49,829 nt of DNA. Origin: a virus. Location: positions 1-49,829 of the IMG/VR virus record IMGVR_UViG_3300014911_000010. The stretch is one strand, 5' to 3'. Numbering within the stretch: position 1 is the first letter of the stretch; each line of letters opens with the position of its first letter. Shown here piece by piece: positions 5,463-11,490 of this stretch. A program made the translations under genes and the position numbers. Under the pieces are notes generated by a model. It had not been told where the DNA came from and ran no database searches. It worked only from the letters and a program-made list of their open reading frames with translations.

Positions 5463-5486
5463 GGTCGCAAAATAATTGTTAGGTCG
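5463..5486 (+). promoter_or_regulatory. double GGTCG box
   Basis: Two copies of AGGTCGCAAAA, with GGTCG at 5463-5467 and 5482-5486, start 34 and 15 bases before ATG 5497. A similar doubled box occurs at 39445-39462 before the tail tube gene. Confidence 0.45.
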
Positions 5487-5496
5487 CAAAAAAAAT

Positions 5497-6300
5497 ATGG
5501 ATAAACAAGTTGCTCGTAAGGCTACTGTTCAAAGTGTTATTCAGAGAATAAATGAGATTAGGGATGAAATGGAATTGGCTTATGACAAGGAACGGTATGT
5601 TAAAGTTATTAAGGAACTTCAACGCTTTTTGGAAATTAAAGAACTGTCTGATGCAAAAATAGCAGAAATCAAAGAATTACGCTCTGTTTACAAGACAGCA
5701 TTAAGTTTGCAGATTCCAGTTAGTGGAATAACTGTTCTGGGTGGAAAATTGTATATTAACACTATTGGATTACTTAATAAAACCTTTCAGGTTGCCAAAA
5801 ATCACAATGGTGTTAAAAGGATTGAAGCATATCCACTGGAACAAAAAGGCGAAAAATTTGTGTCTCTGGAGGTAGAAGCCCCTGCATTTTTTGTAGGTAT
5901 TGTTGAGTTCGGCGACGGAAGTATCTTTAAGGATATAGGAGAAGCAAGTGCAACCAATATTAGGATGTCAAGTATCAGACCGTTCCTTAACAGCATGGCT
6001 GCTAGAAGAGCCACTAATCGGGCAATGAGGTTGGCTACTGGTATAGGATTAACCTCTGTTGAGGAAATAGAAAATGGAGGAGAGGTAATACCTGAAGAGG
6101 TGAAAATGGACGTGCTTACCACAAAGGAGATGCAGCAAATTGCAGAGTTGTTGCAAGAGATTGGACAAGCAAAAGACCTGAAAGAGTTAAACAAAATTAA
6201 ACAGAAAATATCTGGACTGAAGGATAAACTTAATGAGCAGCAGCTAAGATTTTTAGGCAAGGCGTTTAGGAATAAAGAAATAGAGTATGGAGTATTTTAG
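5497..6300 (+). CDS. probable phage recombination protein (single-strand annealing type), 267 residues
   Basis: The central part, about residues 75-200, has the pattern GKLYINTIGLLNKTF, a beta-rich stretch with VEFGDGSIFKDIGEAS, then RPFLNSMAARRATNRAMRLA. The order 'G-D/E-A-S ... x-R-A-x-x-R-A-x-R-x-A-x-G' recalls proteins that many phages carry next to a RecB-like exonuclease and that are thought to act in single-strand annealing or binding. Its overlap with the nuclease gene at 6287 supports that role. The C-terminus (about 200-267) is helical. I start at ATG 5497, not the upstream TTG at 5476, because the TTG falls between the doubled GGTCG boxes. The function is inferred, not proven. Confidence 0.5.
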   Translation: MDKQVARKATVQSVIQRINEIRDEMELAYDKERYVKVIKELQRFLEIKELSDAKIAEIKELRSVYKTALSLQIPVSGITVLGGKLYINTIGLLNKTFQVAKNHNGVKRIEAYPLEQKGEKFVSLEVEAPAFFVGIVEFGDGSIFKDIGEASATNIRMSSIRPFLNSMAARRATNRAMRLATGIGLTSVEEIENGGEVIPEEVKMDVLTTKEMQQIAELLQEIGQAKDLKELNKIKQKISGLKDKLNEQQLRFLGKAFRNKEIEYGVF

Positions 6301-7021
6301 TTTTTCACGGTTGAAGTTGTACGAAGAATGCCCGATGAAGTATTACTACCAGTATGTTTTGAAAATAAAGGGACCGAAATCGCTTGCAATGGCTTTTGGT
6401 GGAGCTATTCACTCAGCATTAGAAGTATTTTATAGAGAGGATAATCCAGATAAAGCAGAGAAGGTGTTTATTGAAGAGTTAACTTCAGCAGATGTTAGGC
6501 TAAAGAACAAAGAATCAATAGAAAAAGAAGGTAAAGTTGGGTTGAATATGCTCCACCATTATTTTAATGGTCCTGACAGACCTTATCTAAATGTTGATAG
6601 AAAAAAGGTGGAATATAAATTCAATGTAAACCTTGATTGCCCTCTCGGTGGTAAAAAAATAGACATCCCCGTATCTGGAATAATGGATTTAATAACTACA
6701 GATGGATTTATAGTTGACCACAAAGTTACGACTAGTATTTGGAGAGAAGAAGACATTGATTCTGATATGCAGGCTACTGTCTATTGGATGGCTTATGAAA
6801 AACTATTTGGTAAAGAACCGAAAGGATTTATCTATAATTTTCTTGTTAAACGAGTTAAGAAACCGCTGTTTGATGCTCAACCTACAATAAGGGATATGGG
6901 ACAGAAGATGTATCTTGTTGAGTATGCTCAGGCTATTATCCAGAAGATTAGAAAAGGAGAATTTCCTAAAAAGATAGGTAAGCATTGTAGGTATTGTCCT
7001 TATAGGTTTATGTGCGAGTAG
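6287..7021 (+). CDS. RecB/Cas4-like PD-(D/E)XK exonuclease with iron-sulfur cysteines (244 residues)
   Basis: The protein shows the standard order of the family: FSFSRLKLYEECP near the start, GGAIHSALE (His42), GIMDL (catalytic Asp), then VDHKV (D-x-K of the PD-(D/E)XK core) and a following Q-A-T-V-Y helix. One cysteine at residue 15 and three at 234, 237 and 243 (HCRYCPYRFMC) form the four-cysteine Fe-S cluster seen in AddB/Cas4-type nucleases. It would resect DNA 5' to 3' for recombination. It overlaps the probable annealing protein by 14 bases, a common exonuclease/annealase pair. Length is normal for the family. Confidence 0.85.
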   Translation: MEYFSFSRLKLYEECPMKYYYQYVLKIKGPKSLAMAFGGAIHSALEVFYREDNPDKAEKVFIEELTSADVRLKNKESIEKEGKVGLNMLHHYFNGPDRPYLNVDRKKVEYKFNVNLDCPLGGKKIDIPVSGIMDLITTDGFIVDHKVTTSIWREEDIDSDMQATVYWMAYEKLFGKEPKGFIYNFLVKRVKKPLFDAQPTIRDMGQKMYLVEYAQAIIQKIRKGEFPKKIGKHCRYCPYRFMCE

Positions 7022-7030
7022 TTTCTTCGT

Positions 7031-7147
7031 ATTAGTAGTAATATATTATATATATTTATATTATATTATATAAATTAAGTGGCGAAAAGGTCCAAAATTA
7101 ACACATTATCCACTACTTATCCACTACTTATCCACCACTTATCCACA
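7031..7147 (+). other. candidate replication origin: AT-rich tract plus four 11-bp DnaA-box-like iterons
   Basis: A tract of almost pure A/T (about 7041-7078) is followed by four direct repeats TTATCCACN at 7106-7114, 7117-7125, 7128-7136 and 7139-7147, exactly 11 bp apart. The last is the consensus DnaA box TTATCCACA. An AT-rich unwinding tract beside boxes phased on one helical turn is the usual layout of a bacterial-type origin. TAG repeats (TAGTAGTAA, 7033-7041) lie on the far side of the tract. Confidence 0.65.
7106..7147 (+). repeat. four tandem 11-bp iterons (TTATCCACtAC)
   Basis: The repeat unit is TTATCCAC plus three bases (TAC, TAC, CAC, then A-TA). The exact 11-bp period places all boxes on one face of the helix. 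See the origin entry for interpretation. Confidence 0.9.
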
Positions 7148-7152
7148 TAACT

Positions 7153-7608
7153 ATGAGAAACGAGATTAAAGTTATATTTCTTCTTGTTCTTTTAGGCGGA
7201 TTAACTGGTTATGCTATGTATATTGCTATTAATTCTTTTCTGGCTTTAGTAGATAGTCCAGCACCAATTGTCAAATTAGAACCCAAGCACGAAACAACGG
7301 CAGAAATTATAGCAAGGGTAGCAAAAGAACAAGGTCTGAACCCTACTATTACTTTGATGATTGCCGATATGGGTAGCAAACTAAACAGATATGCAATCCA
7401 TATCAACAAAGATGGAACTTACGATAGAGGAGTATTTATGTATAATTCTTATCATTACAGGCATATTCCAGATGAATGTGCTTTTGATCCCGAGTGTGCG
7501 ACAAAAGAGTTCGCCACGGAGGTCAAGAAAGGTCATTTGAAAAACTGGGTAGAGGTGAGAGGCTTTAGGTTGGAAGTTTTAGAGAAATATTTGATAGAGG
7601 AGAAATGA
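7153..7608 (+). CDS. membrane-anchored lysozyme-like (SLT-type) protein, 151 residues
   Basis: An N-terminal membrane segment (about residues 7-32, VIFLLVLLGGLTGYAMYIAI) is followed by a domain with the lysozyme-like order of soluble lytic transglycosylases: IIARVAKEQGLNPTITLMIA, then IHINKDGTYDRGVFMYNSYH and an AFDPECATKEFA segment. The motif that normally carries the catalytic Glu (E-S-x) reads DMGS here, so the usual Glu appears to be Asp. It could cut peptidoglycan from a membrane anchor, or be a catalytically altered relative. It starts right after the iterons and overlaps the next gene by ATGA. Confidence 0.6.
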   Translation: MRNEIKVIFLLVLLGGLTGYAMYIAINSFLALVDSPAPIVKLEPKHETTAEIIARVAKEQGLNPTITLMIADMGSKLNRYAIHINKDGTYDRGVFMYNSYHYRHIPDECAFDPECATKEFATEVKKGHLKNWVEVRGFRLEVLEKYLIEEK

Positions 7609-7772
7609 AAAGATTACTCCTTTACCTCTTGAGATGGCAATTATCAACCCCAACATTATGGTTAGTAATTCACTTATTAGGAGCAGGATTATGGCAAACG
7701 GTTATAGCAAACTTGGTAGGAGGATTGATATTTTACTGGGTGGATAGGTGGATTTTTACCTCACCGAGTTAA
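7605..7772 (+). CDS. small membrane protein (55 residues)
   Basis: ATG 7605 overlaps the stop of the previous gene (ATGA). The 55 residues hold two hydrophobic helices (about 15-31 and 33-48, VIANLVGGLIFYWVDRWIF). The pattern of Trp-flanked helices with WVDRWIF resembles short GtrA-like membrane proteins found in phages, but it is too short to be a full GtrA. Translational coupling to the SLT-like gene suggests that they work together at the membrane. Confidence 0.6.
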   Translation: MKRLLLYLLRWQLSTPTLWLVIHLLGAGLWQTVIANLVGGLIFYWVDRWIFTSPS

Positions 7773-7833
7773 TATAGAAAAGGTCATTTGTATATTAACG
7801 GAGAAACATAGGAATTGGAAAAAAGATAAAATT

Positions 7834-7989
7834 ATGTCCTTCAATTTTCATCTTGACTCAGTAAGTATAGCGTTGATTATATTTTATGCCCTTGTAATTG
7901 GTTTTAATATCGGTTATCAGATTGGTTATTTTAGAGCCCATCGGGAGATAAAAGAACTTGTAGCCAAACAATATGACAAAAAAAATTGA
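7834..7989 (+). CDS. small single-span membrane protein (51 residues)
   Basis: ATG 7834, TGA 7987-7989. One hydrophobic helix (about residues 10-32, VSIALIIFYALVIGFNIGYQ) and a charged tail (RAHREIKELVAKQYDKKN). A GGTCA box at 7782 lies 52 bases upstream. Its last codons overlap the start of the next gene in another frame. Confidence 0.5.
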   Translation: MSFNFHLDSVSIALIIFYALVIGFNIGYQIGYFRAHREIKELVAKQYDKKN

Positions 7990-8137
7990 ATTCCTTTGCT
8001 ATTTTATCGCTTCTTGGAATAGTTTAATAATGGCTAATTTAAGAAATGACCCAGTTTGGTTTTGGACTTGGATTGTTCTAACGGTAGCGAATTTAATAGC
8101 AGCATCCTATATTCTTTTATCAAGTCAAGATTTATGA
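7973..8137 (+). CDS. small membrane protein (54 residues)
   Basis: ATG 7973, TGA 8135-8137. Begins MTKKIEFLCYF and has a Trp-rich hydrophobic C-terminal helix (about 29-50, WFWTWIVLTVANLIAASYI). The first 20 bases of the gene are repeated exactly at the start of the next gene (8134-8153), so the two share the opening MTKKIE. Function unknown. Confidence 0.5.
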   Translation: MTKKIEFLCYFIASWNSLIMANLRNDPVWFWTWIVLTVANLIAASYILLSSQDL

Positions 8138-8153
8138 CAAAAAAAATTGAATT
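7973..8153 (+). repeat. 20-bp direct repeat at two consecutive start codons
   Basis: ATGACAAAAAAAATTGAATT occurs at 7973-7992 and 8134-8153. In both places it is the start of a gene and overlaps the end of the gene before. This suggests that a gene start was copied, perhaps by recombination at a favoured junction. Confidence 0.85.
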
Positions 8154-8568
8154 ACCAAAAAGAGAGATTAAGTTTAGGATTTGGGATAAAGATAATAAGA
8201 AAATGTTTTACAAGGGAGTAAGTCCTGATAGGATTTATATGGGATTAGATGGAAAACTTTACAATGGATTGAATGGACAAGATTTTTCTGATAATTTTAT
8301 TTTAATGCAATACACTGGCTTACACGATAGAAACGGAAAAGAAGTGTACGAAGGCGATATAGTGAGAATAACTGGTGAGTATGTTAATCCGATAACTAAT
8401 TCCTCTTATCCAATTCATAGAGTACAAATGGTTTGTTGGGAAAGTAAGAAAAAAGTAAGGGGAAATTTATTTGCAGGTTTTATAGGTTTGAATTTTGGTA
8501 TTGCTCACACTATTAAAATTGAGGTTATAGGCAATATTTTTGAAAATCCTGAGTTATTAGAGAAATAA
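8134..8568 (+). CDS. YopX-family phage protein (144 residues)
   Basis: REIKFRIWDKDNKKMFY near the N-terminus and LMQYTGLHDRNGKEVYEGDI in the middle are the hallmark blocks of the YopX family, which is widespread in phages. Its molecular role is not known. I start at ATG 8134 (MTKKIELPKREIKF) and not at the in-frame ATG 8056, because this start matches the family's usual N-terminus and overlaps the previous stop as ATGA. Confidence 0.85.
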   Translation: MTKKIELPKREIKFRIWDKDNKKMFYKGVSPDRIYMGLDGKLYNGLNGQDFSDNFILMQYTGLHDRNGKEVYEGDIVRITGEYVNPITNSSYPIHRVQMVCWESKKKVRGNLFAGFIGLNFGIAHTIKIEVIGNIFENPELLEK

Positions 8569-8574
8569 ACAATC

Positions 8575-8684
8575 CCCGCTCGGCAGATTTCTGTCGGGAG
8601 AAAGTGCTGGAGGTATCTTCCAGACCGCCTACCAGAACAAAAACTTCAGTGAGGGCGCAACTGGAGTATACAATGGCTGGTAGG
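8575..8684 (+). other. multi-stem structured segment before a gene start
   Basis: CGGCAG/CTGTCG (8581-8586 with 8591-8596), CTGGAGG/CTTCCAG (8607-8613 with 8617-8623, 3-base loop), and an outer helix CCTACCAG/CTGGTAGG (8628-8635 with 8677-8684) enclosing ACTTCAGT/ACTGGAGT (8643-8650 with 8660-8667, one G-U). The outer helix begins 1 base after the ATG at 8673, so folding would hide the gene start. No T-tract follows. Confidence 0.5.
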
Positions 8685-8852
8685 GGATTAAAAAATATGG
8701 AAAAAGAAAAGAAAATTAAATTACCAAAGGATTATTTCAAATCCTTGAATTTTGAAATAAACTGGGATTGGGACTTATTTTTCAAAATAAACAGATTAGC
8801 GATTTTACAGGGATTGAAAAAAACCTATGACCAAAAAAGAAAAGAAAATTAA
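8673..8852 (+). CDS. small basic protein of the MAxR junction series (59 residues)
   Basis: From ATG 8673 the product begins MAGRGLKNMEKEKKIKLPKD, matching in style the N-termini of later genes in this block (MAKRQPLK, MAERKPMR, MAKKQPLK, MAGRKSMK). An internal ATG at 8697 is another possible start. The remainder is a short alpha-helical protein (FEINWDWDLFFKINRLAIL). The longer frame from GTG 8604 runs through the structured segment and is less likely. Overlaps the next gene by 26 bases. Function unknown. Confidence 0.5.
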   Translation: MAGRGLKNMEKEKKIKLPKDYFKSLNFEINWDWDLFFKINRLAILQGLKKTYDQKRKEN

Positions 8853-9147
8853 GAATTGGGAAAAAGAGTTTGAGAAAGAGTTTATTTGGCCAAACAAGAA
8901 AGGTGAAATTTGCCAACTTTATAAAGACAATCCAAGAGAATTTGTAAAGAAACTTAAATCTTTTATTCGTCAACTTTTAAATCAAGCCTACCAAGAAGGT
9001 TTTGAGGCAGGACAACACGAAGCAACTTCCCAATACAAGAGAGATATGGAAGACGCTTATGAGAAAGGAAGAAGAGATGTGAAGGAAGAGATGAAAGAAA
9101 AATTTAAGAAATATAATAGATTACTGAAAGAAATAGATAAATTATAA
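8827..9147 (+). CDS. charged coiled-coil protein (106 residues)
   Basis: Highly charged and helical (NWEKEFEKEFIWPNKKGE, then YEKGRRDVKEEMKEKFKKY). About residues 25-106 look like one long helix or coiled coil. The segment LLNQAYQEGFEAGQHEA resembles short phage and host helical adaptor proteins, but I cannot assign a function. It begins inside the previous gene. Confidence 0.6.
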   Translation: MTKKEKKIKNWEKEFEKEFIWPNKKGEICQLYKDNPREFVKKLKSFIRQLLNQAYQEGFEAGQHEATSQYKRDMEDAYEKGRRDVKEEMKEKFKKYNRLLKEIDKL

Positions 9148-9169
9148 TCTATCTGAACTAAATAAATCT

Positions 9170-9454
9170 ATGCCAAATCAGAACATCAAAAAAGAAATAA
9201 AAAAGCACCTCTATATGATACTAAACCTTGCAGGCGTTAAAAAAAGCATCGCTGATAAAGTTGTCCCAGTAGGAACAGAAAGAATAATAGACGATGTGGT
9301 AAGAGAGGCGTTTGAGCGGTTTATAGAGGGAACGAAACCCTATAAAGCAGGCGAAGTTGTTCCTGTAGACGATGTAAGAGAAGGGGATGGTATTAAGAAG
9401 TGTCTTAAAAAACTTGACCAAAAACAACAACAATGGCTAAAAGACAACCTCTAA
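9170..9454 (+). CDS. paralogue 1 of a small helical family (94 residues)
   Basis: The order 'basic helix, ERIIDDVVREAFERFIEGTK, linker, C-terminal QQQWLKDNL' is shared with the 143-residue protein at 9781 (IDKIVELFKNSIQRFIEETT and AKWLEENL), so the two look like diverged copies. Its last codons (CAATGGCTAAAAGACAACCT) are also the start of the next gene in another frame. Function unknown. Confidence 0.6.
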   Translation: MPNQNIKKEIKKHLYMILNLAGVKKSIADKVVPVGTERIIDDVVREAFERFIEGTKPYKAGEVVPVDDVREGDGIKKCLKKLDQKQQQWLKDNL

Positions 9455-9621
9455 AAAAAGTTGAAACAGGAAGAATATGTTGGGGATGTGGAGAACCAAT
9501 TTATTACAATCCTGAGACGGATAAGTATATAGAGCCTGTTGACTATGAGATTATAAGAGATGTATATTATCATTCTCGGTGCAGGAAGAAAGCGTTGAAG
9601 AAAATTTTGAAGATTAAGTAA
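9433..9621 (+). CDS. small zinc-binding protein (62 residues)
   Basis: Begins MAKRQPLKK, overlapping the previous gene by 22 bases. C-W-G-C (ICWGCGEPIYY) and, about 30 residues later, H-S-R-C (YYHSRCRKKALKK) can form a CCHC-type zinc site, followed by a basic tail. This suggests nucleic-acid or protein binding. Confidence 0.65.
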   Translation: MAKRQPLKKVETGRICWGCGEPIYYNPETDKYIEPVDYEIIRDVYYHSRCRKKALKKILKIK

Positions 9622-9622
9622 A

Positions 9623-9802
9623 ATGGCTGAAAGGAAACCTATGAGAAACAAAATAGATTGGGAAAAATGGAAAAGATTTCTTAATTGGGTTAATCAATTA
9701 AGCCCTTGGAATTTATGGACACCCCAAACTTGGCATAAGGAAGATATTAGAAAAAGAAAATTGAATTTAAAAGTAAGACAATGGCTAAAAAACAACCTCT
9801 AA
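9623..9802 (+). CDS. small Trp-rich basic protein (59 residues)
   Basis: ATG 9623, TAA 9800-9802; too short to be seen by length filters. It begins MAERKPMRNKIDWEKWKRFL and ends VRQWLKNNL. Both ends match the repeated junction of this block: its start codes KWLKGNL-stop in another frame, and its end codes MAKKQPLK of the next gene. Rich in Trp and Lys/Arg. Function unknown. Confidence 0.6.
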   Translation: MAERKPMRNKIDWEKWKRFLNWVNQLSPWNLWTPQTWHKEDIRKRKLNLKVRQWLKNNL

Positions 9803-10212
9803 AAAACAAAATAAGAACAGAAATAATAAAAATAGTCAGCGTCCCGCCAAAAAGAAAAGGAGATACAGGTTATCTGAAGTTGACGGATGAAGAGATTGAT
9901 AAGATAGTGGAGTTATTTAAAAATAGTATTCAACGCTTTATAGAGGAAACAACCAAAGAATTAAGAGAAGAATTAGCAGAATTAGAACATAAACAATTAG
10001 AAAGTTGGACAAGATGTATTTTGGAAGAGTGGGTTAGGTGTGAAGGTTTTGCGGATGGTTTTCTTTCTCGGTTGGAAAGGAAGTGGACTGAAAACTGGAA
10101 ACCTTATTCAGAATTACCTGAAGAAGATAAAGATAAAAGTAGAGTGTGGGCGAATAAAGTATTAGGAAAACTTAAACAAAACCAAGCAAAATGGCTGGAA
10201 GAAAATCTATGA
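9781..10212 (+). CDS. paralogue 2 of the small helical family (143 residues)
   Basis: Begins MAKKQPLKNKIRTEIIKIV and carries IDKIVELFKNSIQRFIEETT, like the 94-residue protein at 9170, plus an extra acidic/aromatic middle section (LESWTRCILEEWVRCEGFAD). It ends AKWLEENL, and that end is the start of the next gene in another frame (MAGRKSMK). Mostly helical; function unknown. Confidence 0.65.
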   Translation: MAKKQPLKNKIRTEIIKIVSVPPKRKGDTGYLKLTDEEIDKIVELFKNSIQRFIEETTKELREELAELEHKQLESWTRCILEEWVRCEGFADGFLSRLERKWTENWKPYSELPEEDKDKSRVWANKVLGKLKQNQAKWLEENL

Positions 10213-10583
10213 AAAAAGAAAAGAAAAAGAAGAGTATATTATCGTGGGAAGAGGTACAGGCTTTAAAAAGAGAGATTGGTTTATTGATGAAAAATGGAAT
10301 TATTCCAGGAGATAGCCGAAGTTTTGGTAAGAAATTTGTGTCTATGGAATTTTTATTGAGTTACAAAAAACAAAAAGAGATGTGGATAAAGATTATTGAT
10401 TTTTTAAAAAGATATGCCAAAATGCCTAAAAAACAACCTATAACCAAACAAAAAATAATAAATCAAATAAAAAAGAAAATCAGAAAAAGGTTAAAGGAAT
10501 TAGCTTTTGAAGACGGAAATGTTGACGAGAATTGGCAGGTGTTGTATAAAAAATTAGTAGAGGATATAGACAGTGGATTATGA
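10191..10583 (+). CDS. basic protein, apparent in-frame fusion of two junction-series units (130 residues)
   Basis: The first unit starts MAGRKSMKKEKKKKSILSWE. At residue 78 a second start-like motif, MPKKQPITKQKIINQIKKK, appears in the same frame (ATG 10422), so two units that elsewhere overlap out of frame are here fused or could also be started internally. The second half resembles the N-terminal basic helix of the paralogues at 9170 and 9781. Function unknown. Confidence 0.55.
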   Translation: MAGRKSMKKEKKKKSILSWEEVQALKREIGLLMKNGIIPGDSRSFGKKFVSMEFLLSYKKQKEMWIKIIDFLKRYAKMPKKQPITKQKIINQIKKKIRKRLKELAFEDGNVDENWQVLYKKLVEDIDSGL

Positions 10584-10930
10584 GGAAGGGGCAACAAGGC
10601 AATAATATAAACATTTTTCTCTCTAAAATTGAAAGAAACATTAAGTGTTTACTGGAGGAAAAACCAGAGTTAAGAAGTGTAAAGAAACGCAAGGAGTTGA
10701 TTTGGGAGTATTGGAAAAGGTACGATGGATTGTCTCAGGTGGTTACTAAAGAGATGTGGCTTTATCGTCTAACTGGTGTAGAAAACATAACAAGGTCTGC
10801 TCGCAAAGTCCAGGCTAAATTTAAAAAATTGGATGACCAGGATAGATATTTGCGAGCAAGGGATATGGGGGAGTATTACAAAAGCAAAGAACAGAAACTA
10901 AAAGAATTCAGCGAAACCTATCTACGGTAA
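10580..10930 (+). CDS. unknown phage protein (116 residues)
   Basis: ATG 10580 overlaps the previous stop as ATGA. The helical sequence includes KRKELIWEYWKRYDGL and ENITRSARKVQAKFKKL. The 'ENITR-x-x-R' block is one I associate with phage proteins encoded next to HNH or packaging genes, but I cannot give a function. It is followed 10 bases later by the HNH gene. Confidence 0.6.
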   Translation: MRKGQQGNNINIFLSKIERNIKCLLEEKPELRSVKKRKELIWEYWKRYDGLSQVVTKEMWLYRLTGVENITRSARKVQAKFKKLDDQDRYLRARDMGEYYKSKEQKLKEFSETYLR

Positions 10931-10939
10931 TTTAATTAG

Positions 10940-11245
10940 ATGGTAAATGAAAGGACAAAAATAGATGTCTATTTTAGAGATAAGGAGCGTTGTGTTATTT
11001 GTGGCAATGGTTCCAGGCTTGAGCCCGTTCCTCATCACTGCTTTTTTAGGAGTGAGTATTTTGATAGGGACAGGGATGGAGGTTGGAACTTGGTAACGAT
11101 TTGTATAGATTGCCACAGAAAAATTCATAGAGGAGATAGAAACCTAAACTGCTTTTGTAAAAGGCTTGCCCTTAGTAGATACAGTGGAGATAAAAAAGAG
11201 AAATTATTGGAAATAGCAAGAAGAAGGAAGTGCTTTGAGAGCTGA
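10940..11245 (+). CDS. HNH endonuclease (101 residues)
   Basis: RCVICGNGSRLEPVPHHCFF gives the first zinc pair (Cys18, Cys21) and the HH of the HNH core (His32-His33). GGWNLVTICIDCHRKIH gives the Asn (50), second zinc pair (Cys55, Cys58) and final His (59/63). This is a complete, minimal HNH nuclease. Free-standing phage HNH proteins often help terminase cut DNA or act as homing enzymes. Its last codons lie in the left arm of the long helix at 11227. Confidence 0.85.
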   Translation: MVNERTKIDVYFRDKERCVICGNGSRLEPVPHHCFFRSEYFDRDRDGGWNLVTICIDCHRKIHRGDRNLNCFCKRLALSRYSGDKKEKLLEIARRRKCFES

Positions 11246-11357
11246 GAGAATAGGCAGAAGTAAAAAAAGGTGTCCACAGCACCGTGCGACCGCTTCTGAA
11301 AAAACTGCTTCTGTGGATAAAGGCAGTGTTCCTTTCTCTCAGCTTTCAGGGCACTTC
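11227..11357 (+). ncRNA. candidate structured RNA with a 24-bp closing helix
   Basis: Bases 11227-11250 pair with 11334-11357 over 24 bp without a bulge, three of the pairs being G-U. Inside, CAGAAG (11255-11260) pairs with CTTCTG (11293-11298) around GGTG/CACC (11269-11272 with 11280-11283), and ACTGC (11304-11308) pairs with GCAGT (11323-11327). That gives a three-way junction of about 131 bases. A second CTTCTG (11308-11313) and CTGTGG (11311-11316, complementary to CCACAG 11274-11279) allow another fold. It covers the end of the HNH gene and ends just before the promoter at 11374. No known RNA family fits, and there is no T-tract. Confidence 0.5.
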
Positions 11358-11373
11358 TGTATTTTTCTTACTC

Positions 11374-11402
11374 TTGACAACCCTTTTTAACTATGCTATA
11401 AT
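11374..11402 (+). promoter_or_regulatory. sigma-70 type promoter, fifth copy of the tandem-promoter repeat
   Basis: TTGACA (11374-11379), 17-base spacer, TATAAT (11397-11402) with extended -10 TG. About 36 bases match the promoters at 1120-1294, including the spacer ACCCTTTTTAACTATGC. It probably drives the long gene string from 11491. Confidence 0.88.
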
Positions 11403-11426
11403 CTCAAAAACTAAAAAAATCAAAAA

Positions 11427-11466
11427 GGTTGGGAGAAGGAAAACTCCTTAAAACCAAAAAAGGTCG
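11427..11466 (+). promoter_or_regulatory. GGTTG hairpin leader GGAG/CTCC plus GGTCG box
   Basis: GGTTG (11427-11431), GGAG (11432-11435), loop AAGGAAAA, CTCC (11444-11447), TTAAAACC, then a separate GGTCG box at 11462-11466 starting 29 bases before ATG 11491. It holds both forms of the element in one leader behind a consensus promoter. Confidence 0.6.
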
Positions 11467-11490
11467 CAAAAAAATAAAGGTTGCAAAACT

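Noticed and set aside
5802-6260. 152-codon minus-strand frame inside the probable annealing gene, and other minus-strand frames
   Set aside because: They mirror strong + strand genes, have no leader or promoter and Ser/Phe/Leu-rich shadow composition. I accept no minus-strand gene in the window.
8604-8672. N-terminal extension from GTG 8604
   Set aside because: It is built from the stems of the structured segment and codes an unlikely peptide. ATG 8673 fits the shared MAxR start.
11312-11320. TGTGGATAA, a reverse DnaA box inside the structured segment
   Set aside because: A single copy without neighbours or an AT tract; more likely part of the RNA fold than a second origin.
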